Positions 46,448 through 55,016 of a stretch of 64,000 bases of DNA are shown here, in pieces. Location of the stretch: positions 748,072-812,071 of the forward strand of contig NZ_KI519609.1 of assembly GCF_000483485.1 (NCBI RefSeq), written 5' to 3'. A program made the translations under genes and the position numbers. Each line of letters begins with the position of its first letter. The stretch's first letter is position 1. Source of the DNA: Thiomicrorhabdus chilensis DSM 12352 (GTDB lineage: Bacteria > Pseudomonadota > Gammaproteobacteria > Thiomicrospirales > Thiomicrospiraceae). The notes beneath the pieces are model-generated. The model saw only the letters and a program-made list of their open reading frames with translations, was not told the DNA's origin and ran no database searches.

Positions 46448-47530
46448 ATGAATGAAAGATTTCAACAGATGTTGGATTGGCTGGATAAGCTTTCCTTATT
46501 GCAGGACCGTGAGTGGTCCACGCCGGTTTCCGCCTCCAGCGATGCCAGTTTTCGACGTTATTATCGTATCCACATTAATGGCCCGCAAAACGATTCTGGA
46601 AATGAACAGGCCTGGTCCGGCAGCATCAAACCGTCTGCCCAAAGTTACATCATTATGGACGCGCCCCCTGAACATGAGGATTGCCGCCCGTTCATTGAGG
46701 TCTCCAATCAATTGGTGAAAATGGGCTTGCAGGTTCCGCAAGTGATGGCTCAGGATTCGCAGCTGGGGTTTCTGTTGTTGACCGATTTGGGTTCCACCAC
46801 TTATTTGTCGGTGTTGTCCTCAGCCACAGAATCCGAAGCCGATTCTTTGTATCAGGACGCCTTGAAAGCGTTGGTGACCTTGCAGCAAAAAGGGCAAAAA
46901 GCAGCCGCAAGCTTGCCGGCTTATGATGGCAAATTGCTGGATACCGAGATGAATCTGTTTTCAGACTGGTTATTAGACACCCATTTGCAGATGCCGTTGG
47001 CCAAGCTGGCAACAAACCAATGGGGCGAGATGAAAAGTCTTCTGCAACAATCCGCGCTAAACCAGCCCAAAACCTACGTGCATCGTGATTATCACAGCCG
47101 CAACCTGATGCTGACCCCACAGCAGAACCCCGGCATTCTCGATTTTCAGGATGCCGTGCACGGACCCTTGACGTACGATGCGGTGTCGCTGTTGCGCGAC
47201 TGCTATATCGCCTGGCCGGCAGAACAGGTGGTGGAGTGGCAGAGAAGCTATTTTCTGCAGTTGTGTCAGGCGGGGCTGTTGAGCAAATCGGAATGGAATG
47301 GTTTCCAGAAATCAATGGATTGGATGGGAATTCAGCGCCACCTGAAAGCCTCCGGCATCTTTGCGCGACTCTATCATCGTGACGGCAAGGATGGTTATCT
47401 GAACGACATTCCGCTGACCTTGCGCTATATTGTTCAGGTTGGCTCACAGTATCCTGAGTTGAAATTCCTGGTGGACCTGGTGGAAAACCAGATGCTCCCA
47501 CATGCCAGCTTGCAGAAATCCATTGCCTGA
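46448..47530 (+). CDS. amgK: Sugar kinase AmgK (N-acetylmuramate/N-acetylglucosamine anomeric kinase)
   Basis: A 360-residue aminoglycoside-phosphotransferase-fold kinase with ASSDASFRRYYRI, the catalytic loop HRDYHSRNLML and the metal motif ILDFQDAVHGPLTYDAVSLLRD. Followed by murU after 42 bp, it fits AmgK of the Pseudomonas recycling route that converts N-acetylmuramate to UDP-MurNAc and bypasses de novo synthesis (the target of fosfomycin). One CAGGCCTG copy lies at 46607. Confidence 0.88.
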   Translation: MNERFQQMLDWLDKLSLLQDREWSTPVSASSDASFRRYYRIHINGPQNDSGNEQAWSGSIKPSAQSYIIMDAPPEHEDCRPFIEVSNQLVKMGLQVPQVMAQDSQLGFLLLTDLGSTTYLSVLSSATESEADSLYQDALKALVTLQQKGQKAAASLPAYDGKLLDTEMNLFSDWLLDTHLQMPLAKLATNQWGEMKSLLQQSALNQPKTYVHRDYHSRNLMLTPQQNPGILDFQDAVHGPLTYDAVSLLRDCYIAWPAEQVVEWQRSYFLQLCQAGLLSKSEWNGFQKSMDWMGIQRHLKASGIFARLYHRDGKDGYLNDIPLTLRYIVQVGSQYPELKFLVDLVENQMLPHASLQKSIA

Positions 47531-47572
47531 AATGCATGGCAGAAATCCTTTGAAGTCAAACCAAGAGAACCT

Positions 47573-48262
47573 ATGTCTAAACTTCCCGTTAAAGCGATGA
47601 TTTTGGCCGCCGGACGTGGCAACCGTCTGCGGCCCCTGACCGACACCCTTCCCAAACCGTTGGTTCCGCTGTGCGGCAAACCTTTGATCGAATACCATAT
47701 CGAAAAGCTGGTTGCGGCGGGAGTGTCTGACATCATCATCAATCACGCTTGGCTCGGCCAGCAGATCGAGCAGACCTTGGGCAATGGTGAACGCTGGGGA
47801 GTGACCATTCACTATTCCCCGGAACCTGAAGGCGGGCTGGAGACGGCCGGGGGCATTATCAACGCCTTGCCTCTGTTGGGCTCGGAGCCGTTTGTGGTCA
47901 TTAATGGCGATGTCTTTACAGAATTTGATTTTGGCGAACTCATTGAGCAGGCCTGCTCATTTTCAGAAAATCAGCTTGCTCATCTGGTTCTCGTGCCCAG
48001 TCCTCTATTCAATGCTAAAGGGGATTTTGGACTAAACTCGGCAGGCCTGGTGGAAAGCCAAGGTCAATATACTTTTGCCGGTCTCAGCCTGCTCCATCCT
48101 GATCTGTTTAAAGGCATGAATGTTGATTTCATCAAACTTGCGCCGTTATTGCGTGAGGCCATGCTCAAACAGCAAGTCAGCGGGGCGCTTTATTCAGGGC
48201 TCTGGTCTGATATCGGCACCCTGCAACGTCTGCAAGAAACCGAACAGTTACTGTGTCCATGA
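47573..48262 (+). CDS. murU: N-acetylmuramate alpha-1-phosphate uridylyltransferase MurU
   Basis: A 229-residue nucleotidyltransferase with AMILAAGRGNRLRPLTDTLPKPLVPL, EGGLETAGGI and VINGDVFTEFDF. It transfers UMP to MurNAc-1-phosphate made by AmgK. Two CAGGCCTG copies lie inside it (47948 and 48042), 94 bp apart; the first is part of a perfect 16-bp palindrome. Confidence 0.9.
   Translation: MSKLPVKAMILAAGRGNRLRPLTDTLPKPLVPLCGKPLIEYHIEKLVAAGVSDIIINHAWLGQQIEQTLGNGERWGVTIHYSPEPEGGLETAGGIINALPLLGSEPFVVINGDVFTEFDFGELIEQACSFSENQLAHLVLVPSPLFNAKGDFGLNSAGLVESQGQYTFAGLSLLHPDLFKGMNVDFIKLAPLLREAMLKQQVSGALYSGLWSDIGTLQRLQETEQLLCP
47944..47959. repeat. Perfect 16-bp palindrome around CAGGCCTG
   Basis: TGAGCAGGCCTGCTCA is fully self-complementary and lies inside murU. 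It is the most complete form of the repeated palindrome in the window. Confidence 0.9.
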
Positions 48263-48307
48263 ATCCCTGTGCCCTCCGGGCATTCTCAGAGCGATGTTTT
48301 TAAGGCG

Positions 48308-49060
48308 ATGGAATGTGCGCAGAACCTAAACGAACTTAAACCGATCCGAATCAATAAGCTTTTAAGTGAAGCCGGCATTTGCTCGCGCAAACAGGCGGAC
48401 AGGCTCGTTGAGCAGGGGGCGGTTCAGGTAAACGGTGAAACGGCCTTTTTGGGCATGAAGATTCATTACAGCGATTCAGTGCGGGTGCATGGCAGGCCTG
48501 TCGAAAGAAAATTCGAGCCGGTTTATCTCTTGTACCACAAACCCGGCGGCATTACCTGTACGCATGACTTAAGTGTTGCCGGCAATATAGTTGAGGCGGT
48601 CGACTACCCCGGACGCGTGTTTGCGGTAGGGCGTCTGGACAAGGCCTCCGAAGGGCTGATGTTATTGACCAACGACGGCGAGATCGTCAACCGCATATTA
48701 CGCGCCGAAAACGCCCATCAAAAAGAATATGTGGTTACGGTGGACAAGCCGATTACCGCCGAATTTGTGCAAGCCATGCAAAATGGCGTGCCGATTCTGG
48801 ATACCATCACCCGTCCGTGTGAAGTCAGTCGTTTGTCCGACAAGACGTTTCGAATCGTTCTGGTTCAAGGTTTGAACCGGCAGATTCGCAGAATGTGTAA
48901 AGCGCTTGGGTATCGGGTGAATCGCCTGCAACGTCAACGCATCATGCACCTGTTATTGGACGATTTGCCGCTCGGTCGATGGCGTTTTTTAAGCCAAGAC
49001 GAATATTCCATTTTGCAAACTCAGCTGGCTGAATCGAGTAGTTTGGCCATGGCCGAATAA
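48308..49060 (+). CDS. rluF: 23S rRNA pseudouridine synthase, RluF type
   Basis: A 250-residue RsuA/RluB/E/F family enzyme with an S4 domain (IRINKLLSEAGICSRKQADRLVEQGAVQVNG) and the catalytic motif GRLDKASEGLMLLTNDG, where D is the nucleophile. ALGYRVNRLQRQRIMH matches RluF, which modifies U2604 of 23S rRNA. The start is set at ATG 48308; a GTG at 48269 would add 13 unconserved residues. One CAGGCCTG copy lies at 48493. Confidence 0.85.
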   Translation: MECAQNLNELKPIRINKLLSEAGICSRKQADRLVEQGAVQVNGETAFLGMKIHYSDSVRVHGRPVERKFEPVYLLYHKPGGITCTHDLSVAGNIVEAVDYPGRVFAVGRLDKASEGLMLLTNDGEIVNRILRAENAHQKEYVVTVDKPITAEFVQAMQNGVPILDTITRPCEVSRLSDKTFRIVLVQGLNRQIRRMCKALGYRVNRLQRQRIMHLLLDDLPLGRWRFLSQDEYSILQTQLAESSSLAMAE

Positions 49061-49233
49061 AGGGTTTAATTGGTTGTTTACAGTTCGCTTTGAACATGGC
49101 TTTCCGTCGCACGATTAAAACTCTTAATCTAAAATAAGTTTGCTTGCGGTTTTGGTCTGTTCGCGCTGTTTTGTTTTAAAATGAAATTAAAGAAAGGCTT
49201 CAATTAAACATTAAACAAAAAAAGGAACTGAGT

Positions 49234-49500
49234 ATGAGCCATAAGCATAAAGTGATGATTGAAAAGGTTTTTGCACACCCGATTGCAACCAATATTGATT
49301 GGAAAAAGTTGGAGCATGCATTAGAGCATTTTGGAGCGGAGATTGAAATTTCCAATTCAAATCGTGCCAAAATCGTTTTGCGTGATAAAGAGATTGTGAT
49401 TGGACTGCCGCATCACGGGCATGAAATCGCGGATAAAGCAGAAGTCACACAATTACGTCACTTTTTGGAAGAGGTGAAGTTGACGCCGGATACGATTTAA
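49234..49500 (+). CDS. HicA-like small protein (no HicB partner)
   Basis: An 88-residue protein resembling HicA-family mRNA interferases with a dsRBD-like fold: an N-terminal VFAHPIATNIDWKKLEHALEHFGAEI helix-strand unit, SNRAKIVLRDKEIVIGLPHHG and a final helix QLRHFLEEVKLTP. The histidine of canonical HicA may correspond to one in PHHGHE. No hicB antitoxin lies on either side, so a role as a toxin is doubtful. AAAGGAAC precedes the ATG. Confidence 0.65.
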   Translation: MSHKHKVMIEKVFAHPIATNIDWKKLEHALEHFGAEIEISNSNRAKIVLRDKEIVIGLPHHGHEIADKAEVTQLRHFLEEVKLTPDTI

Positions 49501-49518
49501 TTCGCTTAACTTTACGTC

Positions 49519-49547
49519 AAAAAGGCCTGAAATTTCAGGCCTTTTTT
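49519..49547 (+). terminator. Terminator after the HicA-like gene
   Basis: AAAAAGGCCTGAAA-TTTCAGGCCTTTTTT is a perfect hairpin with T-run; its core resembles the CAGGCCTG repeat but has A and T at the ends. Confidence 0.92.
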
Positions 49548-49599
49548 GTATTTGCGTCAGGGTTTAGCGCGTTTTCTGTTTATCACTCAGTGCGTAAAA

Positions 49600-49619
49600 C
49601 CCCATCCTTCAGGTTGGGG
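49600..49619. repeat. Left-end hairpin of the tnpB element
   Basis: CCCCATCC-TTCA-GGTTGGGG forms an imperfect stem, as needed by HUH transposases of this family. Confidence 0.75.
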
Positions 49620-49681
49620 ATATAAGCACAACATGCATAGCCTGTTTGGAACTTTTTTGAAATCTGTTACAATAATTCTAT

Positions 49682-50914
49682 ATGAAAAAAACGATACGTA
49701 AAGCCTTTAAATTCCGACTCAATCCAAATTCTGACCAAGTACAGAAGATGGTTGAGTTTGCGGGTGCCAATCGGTTTGTTTGGAATAAAGCCTTAGCGAT
49801 GAATCTGTTTCGATTAGAGCAGAAGCAACCATTGCTTTGGTACAATGAGTTGGCATTTTGGCTAAAGCTTTGGAAATCCTCAGAAGATTATGGATTTCTA
49901 AAAACCGTTCATTCTCAGCCGTTGCAACAAACCTTAAAAAACTTAGAAAAAGCGTTCAAAGACGGTTTTGATAAAAAACAGCCTTTAAAACGGATTCCAA
50001 AATTCAAGAAAAAAGGTTTGAGTGACAGCTTTCGCTATCCACAAGGATTTAAGCTGGAGCAAGAGTCTAACAAAGTGTTCTTGCCTAAAATAGGTTGGGT
50101 GAAATATCGTAATTCACGCCAAGTCATTGGTGACGTTAAAAACATGACGGTTTCCCATAGAGGAGGTTATTGGTACGTGTCGATTCAGACTGAGTACGAG
50201 GCCGATATAAAGCGTCATAGCTCAACTAGTATGATTGGTATGGATATGGGGATTACCCGTTTTGTAACGCTATCGGATGGTTCATACATCAAACCGTTAA
50301 ACAGTTTTAGAAAGTTATCAAAGAAGTTGGCTTTTGAACAGCGCAAGCTGTCTAAGAAAGTTAAATTCTCTGCTAACTGGAAAAAGCAGAAACAAATCAT
50401 TACACGACTGCATGAGCGTATTGCCAATGCGCGTTTAGACTTCTTACACAAAACCTCAACCAACATCAGCAAAAGCCACGCAATGATTGTTGTTGAAGAT
50501 TTAAAAGTAAGGAATATGTCTAAAAGTGCCAAGGGCAGTATTGAAGTTCATGGGAAAAATGTAAAAGCGAAATCCGGTCTTAACAAATCCATCCTTGACC
50601 AAGGGTGGGGAATGTTCATTTCGTTTTTGGAATATAAACAGGCTTGGTCAGGTGGCGATGTTTTGAGGGTAAACCCTCAATACACCTCTCAAACCTGTCC
50701 AAACTGCAAACATGTTAGTCGTGATAACCGCAAAAGCCAACGTGCTTTTGCATGTACAGAGTGTGGATTTAAAGCCAATGCCGACTTGGCAGGAGCTTTA
50801 AATGTGCTTGCCCGAGGACATCGGGTGCTAGCCTGTGGAGTTGAAACGTTAGTTTCGACTAAGAAGCAGGAACCAGTTGGTAGTAGTGATACACGCCAAC
50901 TCTTAACAGCCTAG
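49682..50914 (+). CDS. tnpB: TnpB, RNA-guided RuvC-like nuclease of IS605 family
   Basis: A 410-residue TnpB (OrfB) related to the ancestors of Cas12. The N-terminal domain KAFKFRLNPNSDQVQKM is typical. The RuvC residues appear intact: D188 in GMDMGITRF, E272 in VVEDLKVRNM and D368 in NADLAGALN. The zinc ribbon has C339, C342, C358 and C361. It is the only gene of the element. A homolog is known to cut DNA matching a guide copied from the flank of the element; here this is inferred. Confidence 0.93.
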   Translation: MKKTIRKAFKFRLNPNSDQVQKMVEFAGANRFVWNKALAMNLFRLEQKQPLLWYNELAFWLKLWKSSEDYGFLKTVHSQPLQQTLKNLEKAFKDGFDKKQPLKRIPKFKKKGLSDSFRYPQGFKLEQESNKVFLPKIGWVKYRNSRQVIGDVKNMTVSHRGGYWYVSIQTEYEADIKRHSSTSMIGMDMGITRFVTLSDGSYIKPLNSFRKLSKKLAFEQRKLSKKVKFSANWKKQKQIITRLHERIANARLDFLHKTSTNISKSHAMIVVEDLKVRNMSKSAKGSIEVHGKNVKAKSGLNKSILDQGWGMFISFLEYKQAWSGGDVLRVNPQYTSQTCPNCKHVSRDNRKSQRAFACTECGFKANADLAGALNVLARGHRVLACGVETLVSTKKQEPVGSSDTRQLLTA

Positions 50915-50957
50915 TGCTGTTAGGAATCCCCGTCCTTTAGGGCGGGGAGGATGTCAA
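50780..50957 (+). ncRNA. Predicted reRNA/omega RNA of the tnpB element
   Basis: In characterised TnpB systems the guide RNA scaffold spans the 3' end of tnpB and the right end of the element, with the guide read from the adjoining flank. The right end here has the expected hairpin at 50929-50947. The 5' limit is a guess; the guide would begin near 50958 and match the end of the symporter gene. Confidence 0.45.
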
Positions 50958-51810
50958 GTTTTTGCCAGACAAATGCACTAAAGGCCGCACCGCTGACAAA
51001 CATCAGCAACGAATAGGTGACCGCCGGAATCATCATCACCTCACTGCCGATCAGTGTGCCGGCCACCACCAAGGCGAGCGTGCCGTTTTGAATGCCGACC
51101 TCAAAGCCGATGGAGACCGCCTGCGGATGCGACAGTCGGCTCAATTTGGCCATTTGATAGCCCAAAATCAATACCAGCGTATTCAGCAACAAGGTTGCCA
51201 GACCCGCTTGGGCAAAGAAATTTGCCATATTGTCGGCGTTTTTCAAGACAATCAGGGTGATGATCAACAGTAAAAACAGTATCGAAAACCATTTCAACAG
51301 ATTCTCAATCTTGGCGGCGGCATTTGGCCAACGGGACAATACCAGCATGCCCAGCGCCACCGGAATGACGGTGATCACCAAAAGCTGCACAATGGTTTTA
51401 AGCAATGGCAGACTGAACACGGCTGCATCCCCCATAAAATAAAGCATGCTCCAGGCGGTCACCAGCGGAATGGTGAAAGGCGTGATCAGACTGACCACCG
51501 CAGTGAGGCTGATGGAGAGCGAAACATCCCCTTTAGACAGGTAGGTGAATAGGTTCGAAGTCGCCCCCCCGGGTGCCAGGGCGATGATCATCAAACCGAC
51601 TGCGATCTCGGGAGAGAGGTTCAAAGACACCGCGATGAAAAAGGCGACGACTGGCAACAGCAACATCTGCCCGATCAAACCGATGCCCACCGCCTTGGGA
51701 GCCTGCAATACGCTTTTGAAGTCTGCTAAGCGCAGGGAAAGCCCCATGCCGAACATGATCAGAAATAGGGCGGCGGGAAGGATGACTTTTGTGAGCAGGT
51801 CTGGAGACAT
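50920..51810 (-). CDS. Bile acid:sodium symporter (BASS) family transporter with transposon-encoded tail
   Basis: A 296-residue polytopic protein with BASS motifs MFGMGLSLRLADFK, GLMIIALAPGGATSNLFTYLSKGDVSLSISLTAV and FEVGIQNGTLALVVA. Substrates in bacteria include organic anions, not only bile acids. The start at 51810 follows GGAAAATCTC. The last residues (DILPALKDGDS) and the stop codon are read from the right end of the tnpB element, so the native C-terminus has been replaced after the last membrane helix (AFSAFVWQK). The ten-helix core looks whole, so activity is likely kept. Confidence 0.85.
   Translation of the reverse strand: MSPDLLTKVILPAALFLIMFGMGLSLRLADFKSVLQAPKAVGIGLIGQMLLLPVVAFFIAVSLNLSPEIAVGLMIIALAPGGATSNLFTYLSKGDVSLSISLTAVVSLITPFTIPLVTAWSMLYFMGDAAVFSLPLLKTIVQLLVITVIPVALGMLVLSRWPNAAAKIENLLKWFSILFLLLIITLIVLKNADNMANFFAQAGLATLLLNTLVLILGYQMAKLSRLSHPQAVSIGFEVGIQNGTLALVVAGTLIGSEVMMIPAVTYSLLMFVSGAAFSAFVWQKLDILPALKDGDS
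50929..50947. repeat. Right-end hairpin of the tnpB element
   Basis: CCCCGTCC-TTTA-GGGCGGGG, a GC-rich stem, followed by AGGATGTCAA. Confidence 0.85.
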
Positions 51811-52092
51811 GAGATTTTCCGGTTTTATGAATGATGAGCTTGGGATTGTATAAGACGGGTTTGAAAACACAATCTTAATTCCCTATCGTTAGCGCTGATG
51901 TTTTTTATGGCGGGGGAAAAATTTTTCAGGTTTGGGGGTTTGTTTAAGGGCAAGGTTATTTTAGACTGCTCAAAAAGACAGAAGCTCAACGCTAAGAGAG
52001 ATGGTTTTGTCGTGTTTAGAGCCGCTTATTTAAATGAATGTTTTATAATGTTTCATCTGAACCGAATATTCATTTTTTAAAGGATTGTCATT

Positions 52093-52869
52093 ATGTTGAT
52101 GCTTGTTTCCCCCGCCAAATCTCTGGACGAAACGACCGCGGTACAAACCGATTTGCATACCGAGTGTGTGTTGTTGGATCAGGCTGCGGAATTGATAGAG
52201 GAATTGAAGCAGATCGGGCCGGTGGAGATCGGGCAGTTGATGCACATCAGCGACAAATTGGCCGAATTGAATTATGAGCGTTTTCAGGATTGGCAGTTGC
52301 CGTTTCCGGCCGGCCAAGCCAAGCAGGCGGCGTGGCTTTTCAAAGGAGATGTCTATCAAGGGTTGGACGCCTACTCTTTGGATGAAAAGGGCGTTGAGTA
52401 CATTCAGGCCCATTTGCGTATTTTGTCCGGTCTTTATGGGCTCTTGAAACCGTGTGACGATATGTTGCCTTATCGGTTGGAGATGGGCACCAAGTTTGCC
52501 AATGCCAAAGGCAAGGATCTTTATGCTTTTTGGGGCAGCCGCATCACCGAACTATTGAATGCCGAGCTGGCCGATTTGGGCAGCCAAACGCTTGTGAACC
52601 TGGCTTCCAATGAGTATTTTAAAGCGGTCAAGAAAAAAGAGTTGAAGGCCCGAATCATCACGCCGATCTTCAAGGACTGGAAAAACGGCCAGTATAAAAT
52701 CATCAGTTTTTATGCCAAAAAAGCGCGTGGCTTGATGGCGCGTTATGCGGCGGACCAGCAGATTGAAAACGCCGAAGAGTTGAAGTATTTTGATGTGGAC
52801 GGCTACCGCTTCGAACCGGAACTGTCCTCTGAGACCGATTGGGTGTTTACCCGCAAGGTCGAGGATTGA
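52093..52869 (+). CDS. yaaA: Peroxide stress protein YaaA
   Basis: A 258-residue member of the YaaA/UPF0246 family, which in E. coli lowers intracellular free iron under peroxide stress and binds DNA. The N-terminus [13 protein letters not shown] and the segments [25 protein letters not shown] and [11 protein letters not shown] are the family signature. AAAGGATTGTC precedes the ATG. The 280 bp before it hold no convincing gene. Confidence 0.93.
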   Translation: MLMLVSPAKSLDETTAVQTDLHTECVLLDQAAELIEELKQIGPVEIGQLMHISDKLAELNYERFQDWQLPFPAGQAKQAAWLFKGDVYQGLDAYSLDEKGVEYIQAHLRILSGLYGLLKPCDDMLPYRLEMGTKFANAKGKDLYAFWGSRITELLNAELADLGSQTLVNLASNEYFKAVKKKELKARIITPIFKDWKNGQYKIISFYAKKARGLMARYAADQQIENAEELKYFDVDGYRFEPELSSETDWVFTRKVED

Positions 52870-52937
52870 TGCCAGTTTACACAAGCGCTTATGGCTTTTA
52901 GAGATAAATATGCTTGCGAAAATGGGGTTGCTGAAAA

Positions 52938-52975
52938 TGAGCAGGCCTGGTCATTCTGGATTTGACCAGGCCTGT
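52938..52975. terminator. Bidirectional terminator built from two inverted CAGGCCTG copies
   Basis: TGAGCAGGCCTGGTCA (52938-52953) faces TGACCAGGCCTGT (52963-52975), giving a 12-13 bp stem with a short loop, followed by TTGTTTTT. It lies between convergent yaaA and hslO. CAGGCCTG copies are at 52942 and 52967. Confidence 0.85.
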
Positions 52976-53024
52976 TTGTTTTTAGTTGAATGCGCTTGTA
53001 AGGATCGATTCCGACGGGATTCGT

Positions 53025-53885
53025 TTATTGCAGGGTGTCGTTATTTTCCGCAAACAAGGCGTCGATATCGGCTTCATTGAAGCGCATGTGGAAATTGCAG
53101 ATTTCGTTGTGAATGACGATTTCTCCTTGCTCTTCGAGAATCTTGCGTACTTCCTTTTCACCGAGCGATTTAAGCATTTCCTCAACTCGTTCACGATCTT
53201 TAGGGCATTCGTAAACCACTTCCTGAGCCGTGAACAATTCAATCAGCTCTTCGTGGAACAGAAGATGCAATAAGGCTTCTGCCGGAAGGGCGCTGAGTTC
53301 TTCATCCTTGACCGTGGTGGTCAGATGAACGACACGTTCCCAGCCATCTTCATCCTGACCGTCGGTATCCGGCATCTTCTGAATCATAACCCCACCCAAA
53401 TTTTTCTCATTCGCCGTCAGCCAGATTTTAGAAGGCAATTGTTCGGATTGGCTCAAAAACAGTTCGAAACATTCTGCAATGGTCGAGCCTTCGCGTGGTA
53501 CATAAGACTGAAAGTGGTGTTGGGTCTGGGTGTTTTCAATGGTCACCAGAATCTGGCCATCGCCAAGCAGCTCGTCGATGCTGGATTCGTCGGTGATGGT
53601 TTGGTTGGTTTTAGCCACCCCGCGGATTTTCAGGTCATGGGTGACTTCTACCACCAACAGGGTAATCGGGCCGGATCCCTGAACCTGCAAGGTAATACGC
53701 CCCCGGTGTTTCATGCCGTTGGCCATCAGTACCGACATGGCAGTCAATTCACCCAGCAAGGAGACAATGGCTTTGGGGTAATGGCGTTCTTCGAGCATCG
53801 CCTGCCAGCTCTCTTCAAGGCGAATGTGTTGGCCACGAATATTGAGTTCTTTAAATAAAAAACGTTGTACGCTGTTGTGTGACAT
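53025..53885 (-). CDS. hslO: Hsp33-like chaperonin HslO with degenerate zinc centre
   Basis: Hsp33 is a redox-activated holdase; oxidation of four zinc-bound cysteines unfolds its linker. This 286-residue protein has the Hsp33 core (VQRFLFKELNIRGQHIRLEESW, PREGSTIAECFELFLSQSEQLPS, GVMIQKMP). At the C-terminal zinc site the pattern CxC...CxxC is reduced to C227-P-K229 and N260-E-I-C263, so two of the four ligands are gone. The last gene of the lipB-lipA-hslO direction. Confidence 0.9.
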   Translation of the reverse strand: MSHNSVQRFLFKELNIRGQHIRLEESWQAMLEERHYPKAIVSLLGELTAMSVLMANGMKHRGRITLQVQGSGPITLLVVEVTHDLKIRGVAKTNQTITDESSIDELLGDGQILVTIENTQTQHHFQSYVPREGSTIAECFELFLSQSEQLPSKIWLTANEKNLGGVMIQKMPDTDGQDEDGWERVVHLTTTVKDEELSALPAEALLHLLFHEELIELFTAQEVVYECPKDRERVEEMLKSLGEKEVRKILEEQGEIVIHNEICNFHMRFNEADIDALFAENNDTLQ

Positions 53886-53928
53886 GGGCTTGTTTACTCT
53901 TTATCTACACGAAGTGGTTGGCGATGGT

Positions 53929-54948
53929 TCAAGAGGCGGCCAGAACCGACTCTTTGGCTTGCAGGTCGGCATGGTAAGACGATCTGACCATTGGCCCGGA
54001 GGCGACATTGGTGAAGCCCATCTGATAGCCGGCTTCCTCGACCTGTTTGAACTCTTCCGGCGTCCAGTATTTTTTGACGGCCAGATGGAAATTACTGGGT
54101 TGCAGATATTGGCCGACCGTGAGCATTTCGACATCGTGGGCGCGCAAGTCTTGCATGACCTGCAACAACTCTTCCATGGTTTCACCCAAGCCCACCATCA
54201 GTCCGGATTTGGTGATAACCTCCGGGTTCATTTCTTTAAAGCGTTTCAGCAAATCCAGTGAGGCCTGGTAGTCGGCTCCGGGGCGTGCCTCTTCATAAAG
54301 GCGTGGCACGGTTTCCAGATTGTGGTTGAGTACATCGGGCGGGACTTGTTGCAGGGTTTCCAGTGCGACACTCAGGCGACCTCTGAAGTCGGGTACCAGG
54401 GTTTCGATTCTTAGCGAGGGCAGGCTTTGACGCAGTGCCGAGACACAGTCGTTGAAGTGTTGGGCTCCACCGTCGCGCAGGTCGTCGCGATCCACCGAGG
54501 TGATGACCACGTACTTGAGCTGCATGGCTTTGACGGTGTCCGCCAGATGCTGGGGTTCTTCTTTATTCAACGGTTTGGGACGTCCGTGAGTCACGTCGCA
54601 GAACGGACATTTTCGGGTGCAGATATCACCCATGATCATGAACGTTGCGGTGCCGTGTCCAAAACATTCGCCCAGATTCGGACAGGACGCTTCCTCGCAC
54701 ACCGAATGCAGACCTTTTTCACGCATGATGGCCTTGAGTTCGGCCACTCGGTGAATGTCTTTGGCTTTAGGCAGCTGGGCTTTGATCCAGCGAGGTTTTT
54801 GCAGTTTCTCCGCATTTGGATCCGGGCGATGCTTTAAGGACTTGGTTTTGTATTGTCCTTTGGGCATGGCTTCATTTCGCGCTTTTAGACTCTCTCGGTT
54901 GCCAATGGAGTCGATGCTGATTTCTTGAAATTGAGGAGGATTTGACAT
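53929..54948 (-). CDS. lipA: Lipoyl synthase LipA
   Basis: Radical SAM enzyme that inserts two sulfurs into octanoyl groups. The 339-residue protein has the auxiliary cluster motif [12 protein letters not shown] and the radical SAM motif CTRKCPFC, then [18 protein letters not shown] and the C-terminal RSSYHAD with the serine ligand. An N-terminal extension of about 60 basic residues precedes the core. It follows lipB, as in E. coli. Confidence 0.96.
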   Translation of the reverse strand: MSNPPQFQEISIDSIGNRESLKARNEAMPKGQYKTKSLKHRPDPNAEKLQKPRWIKAQLPKAKDIHRVAELKAIMREKGLHSVCEEASCPNLGECFGHGTATFMIMGDICTRKCPFCDVTHGRPKPLNKEEPQHLADTVKAMQLKYVVITSVDRDDLRDGGAQHFNDCVSALRQSLPSLRIETLVPDFRGRLSVALETLQQVPPDVLNHNLETVPRLYEEARPGADYQASLDLLKRFKEMNPEVITKSGLMVGLGETMEELLQVMQDLRAHDVEMLTVGQYLQPSNFHLAVKKYWTPEEFKQVEEAGYQMGFTNVASGPMVRSSYHADLQAKESVLAAS

Positions 54949-55016
54949 GCTCTGAAACCGTCCGCTGCTGTTAATTGACCGCCTATTATAAAGGATTCGC
55001 GGGTTTTTCGCTGAAT

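Larger units (their letters stand above)
49584..50957 (+). mobile_element. IS200/IS605-family element of the tnpB-only (IS1341) type
   Basis: A single intact tnpB lies between subterminal hairpins typical of this family: CCCCATCC...GGTTGGGG on the left (49600-49619) and CCCCGTCC...GGGCGGGG on the right (50929-50947), followed by the usual GAGGATGTCAA end. There is no tnpA, so it would need a transposase in trans. The left edge is placed after a candidate target TTTAT (49579-49583) and is uncertain. The element overlaps the 3' end of the BASS symporter gene. Confidence 0.75.

Noticed and set aside
46692-47537. 281-codon open frame on the minus strand opposite amgK
   Set aside because: Antisense to a clear kinase gene; arginine- and proline-rich translation typical of shadow frames.
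49519-49547. AAGGCCTGAAATTTCAGGCCTT as further CAGGCCTG copies
   Set aside because: The inner sequences are AAGGCCTGA and TCAGGCCTT, each one base off the palindrome; explained as an ordinary terminator.
51898-52080. 60-codon frame before yaaA
   Set aside because: No ribosome site, runs into the yaaA leader, and shows no domain.
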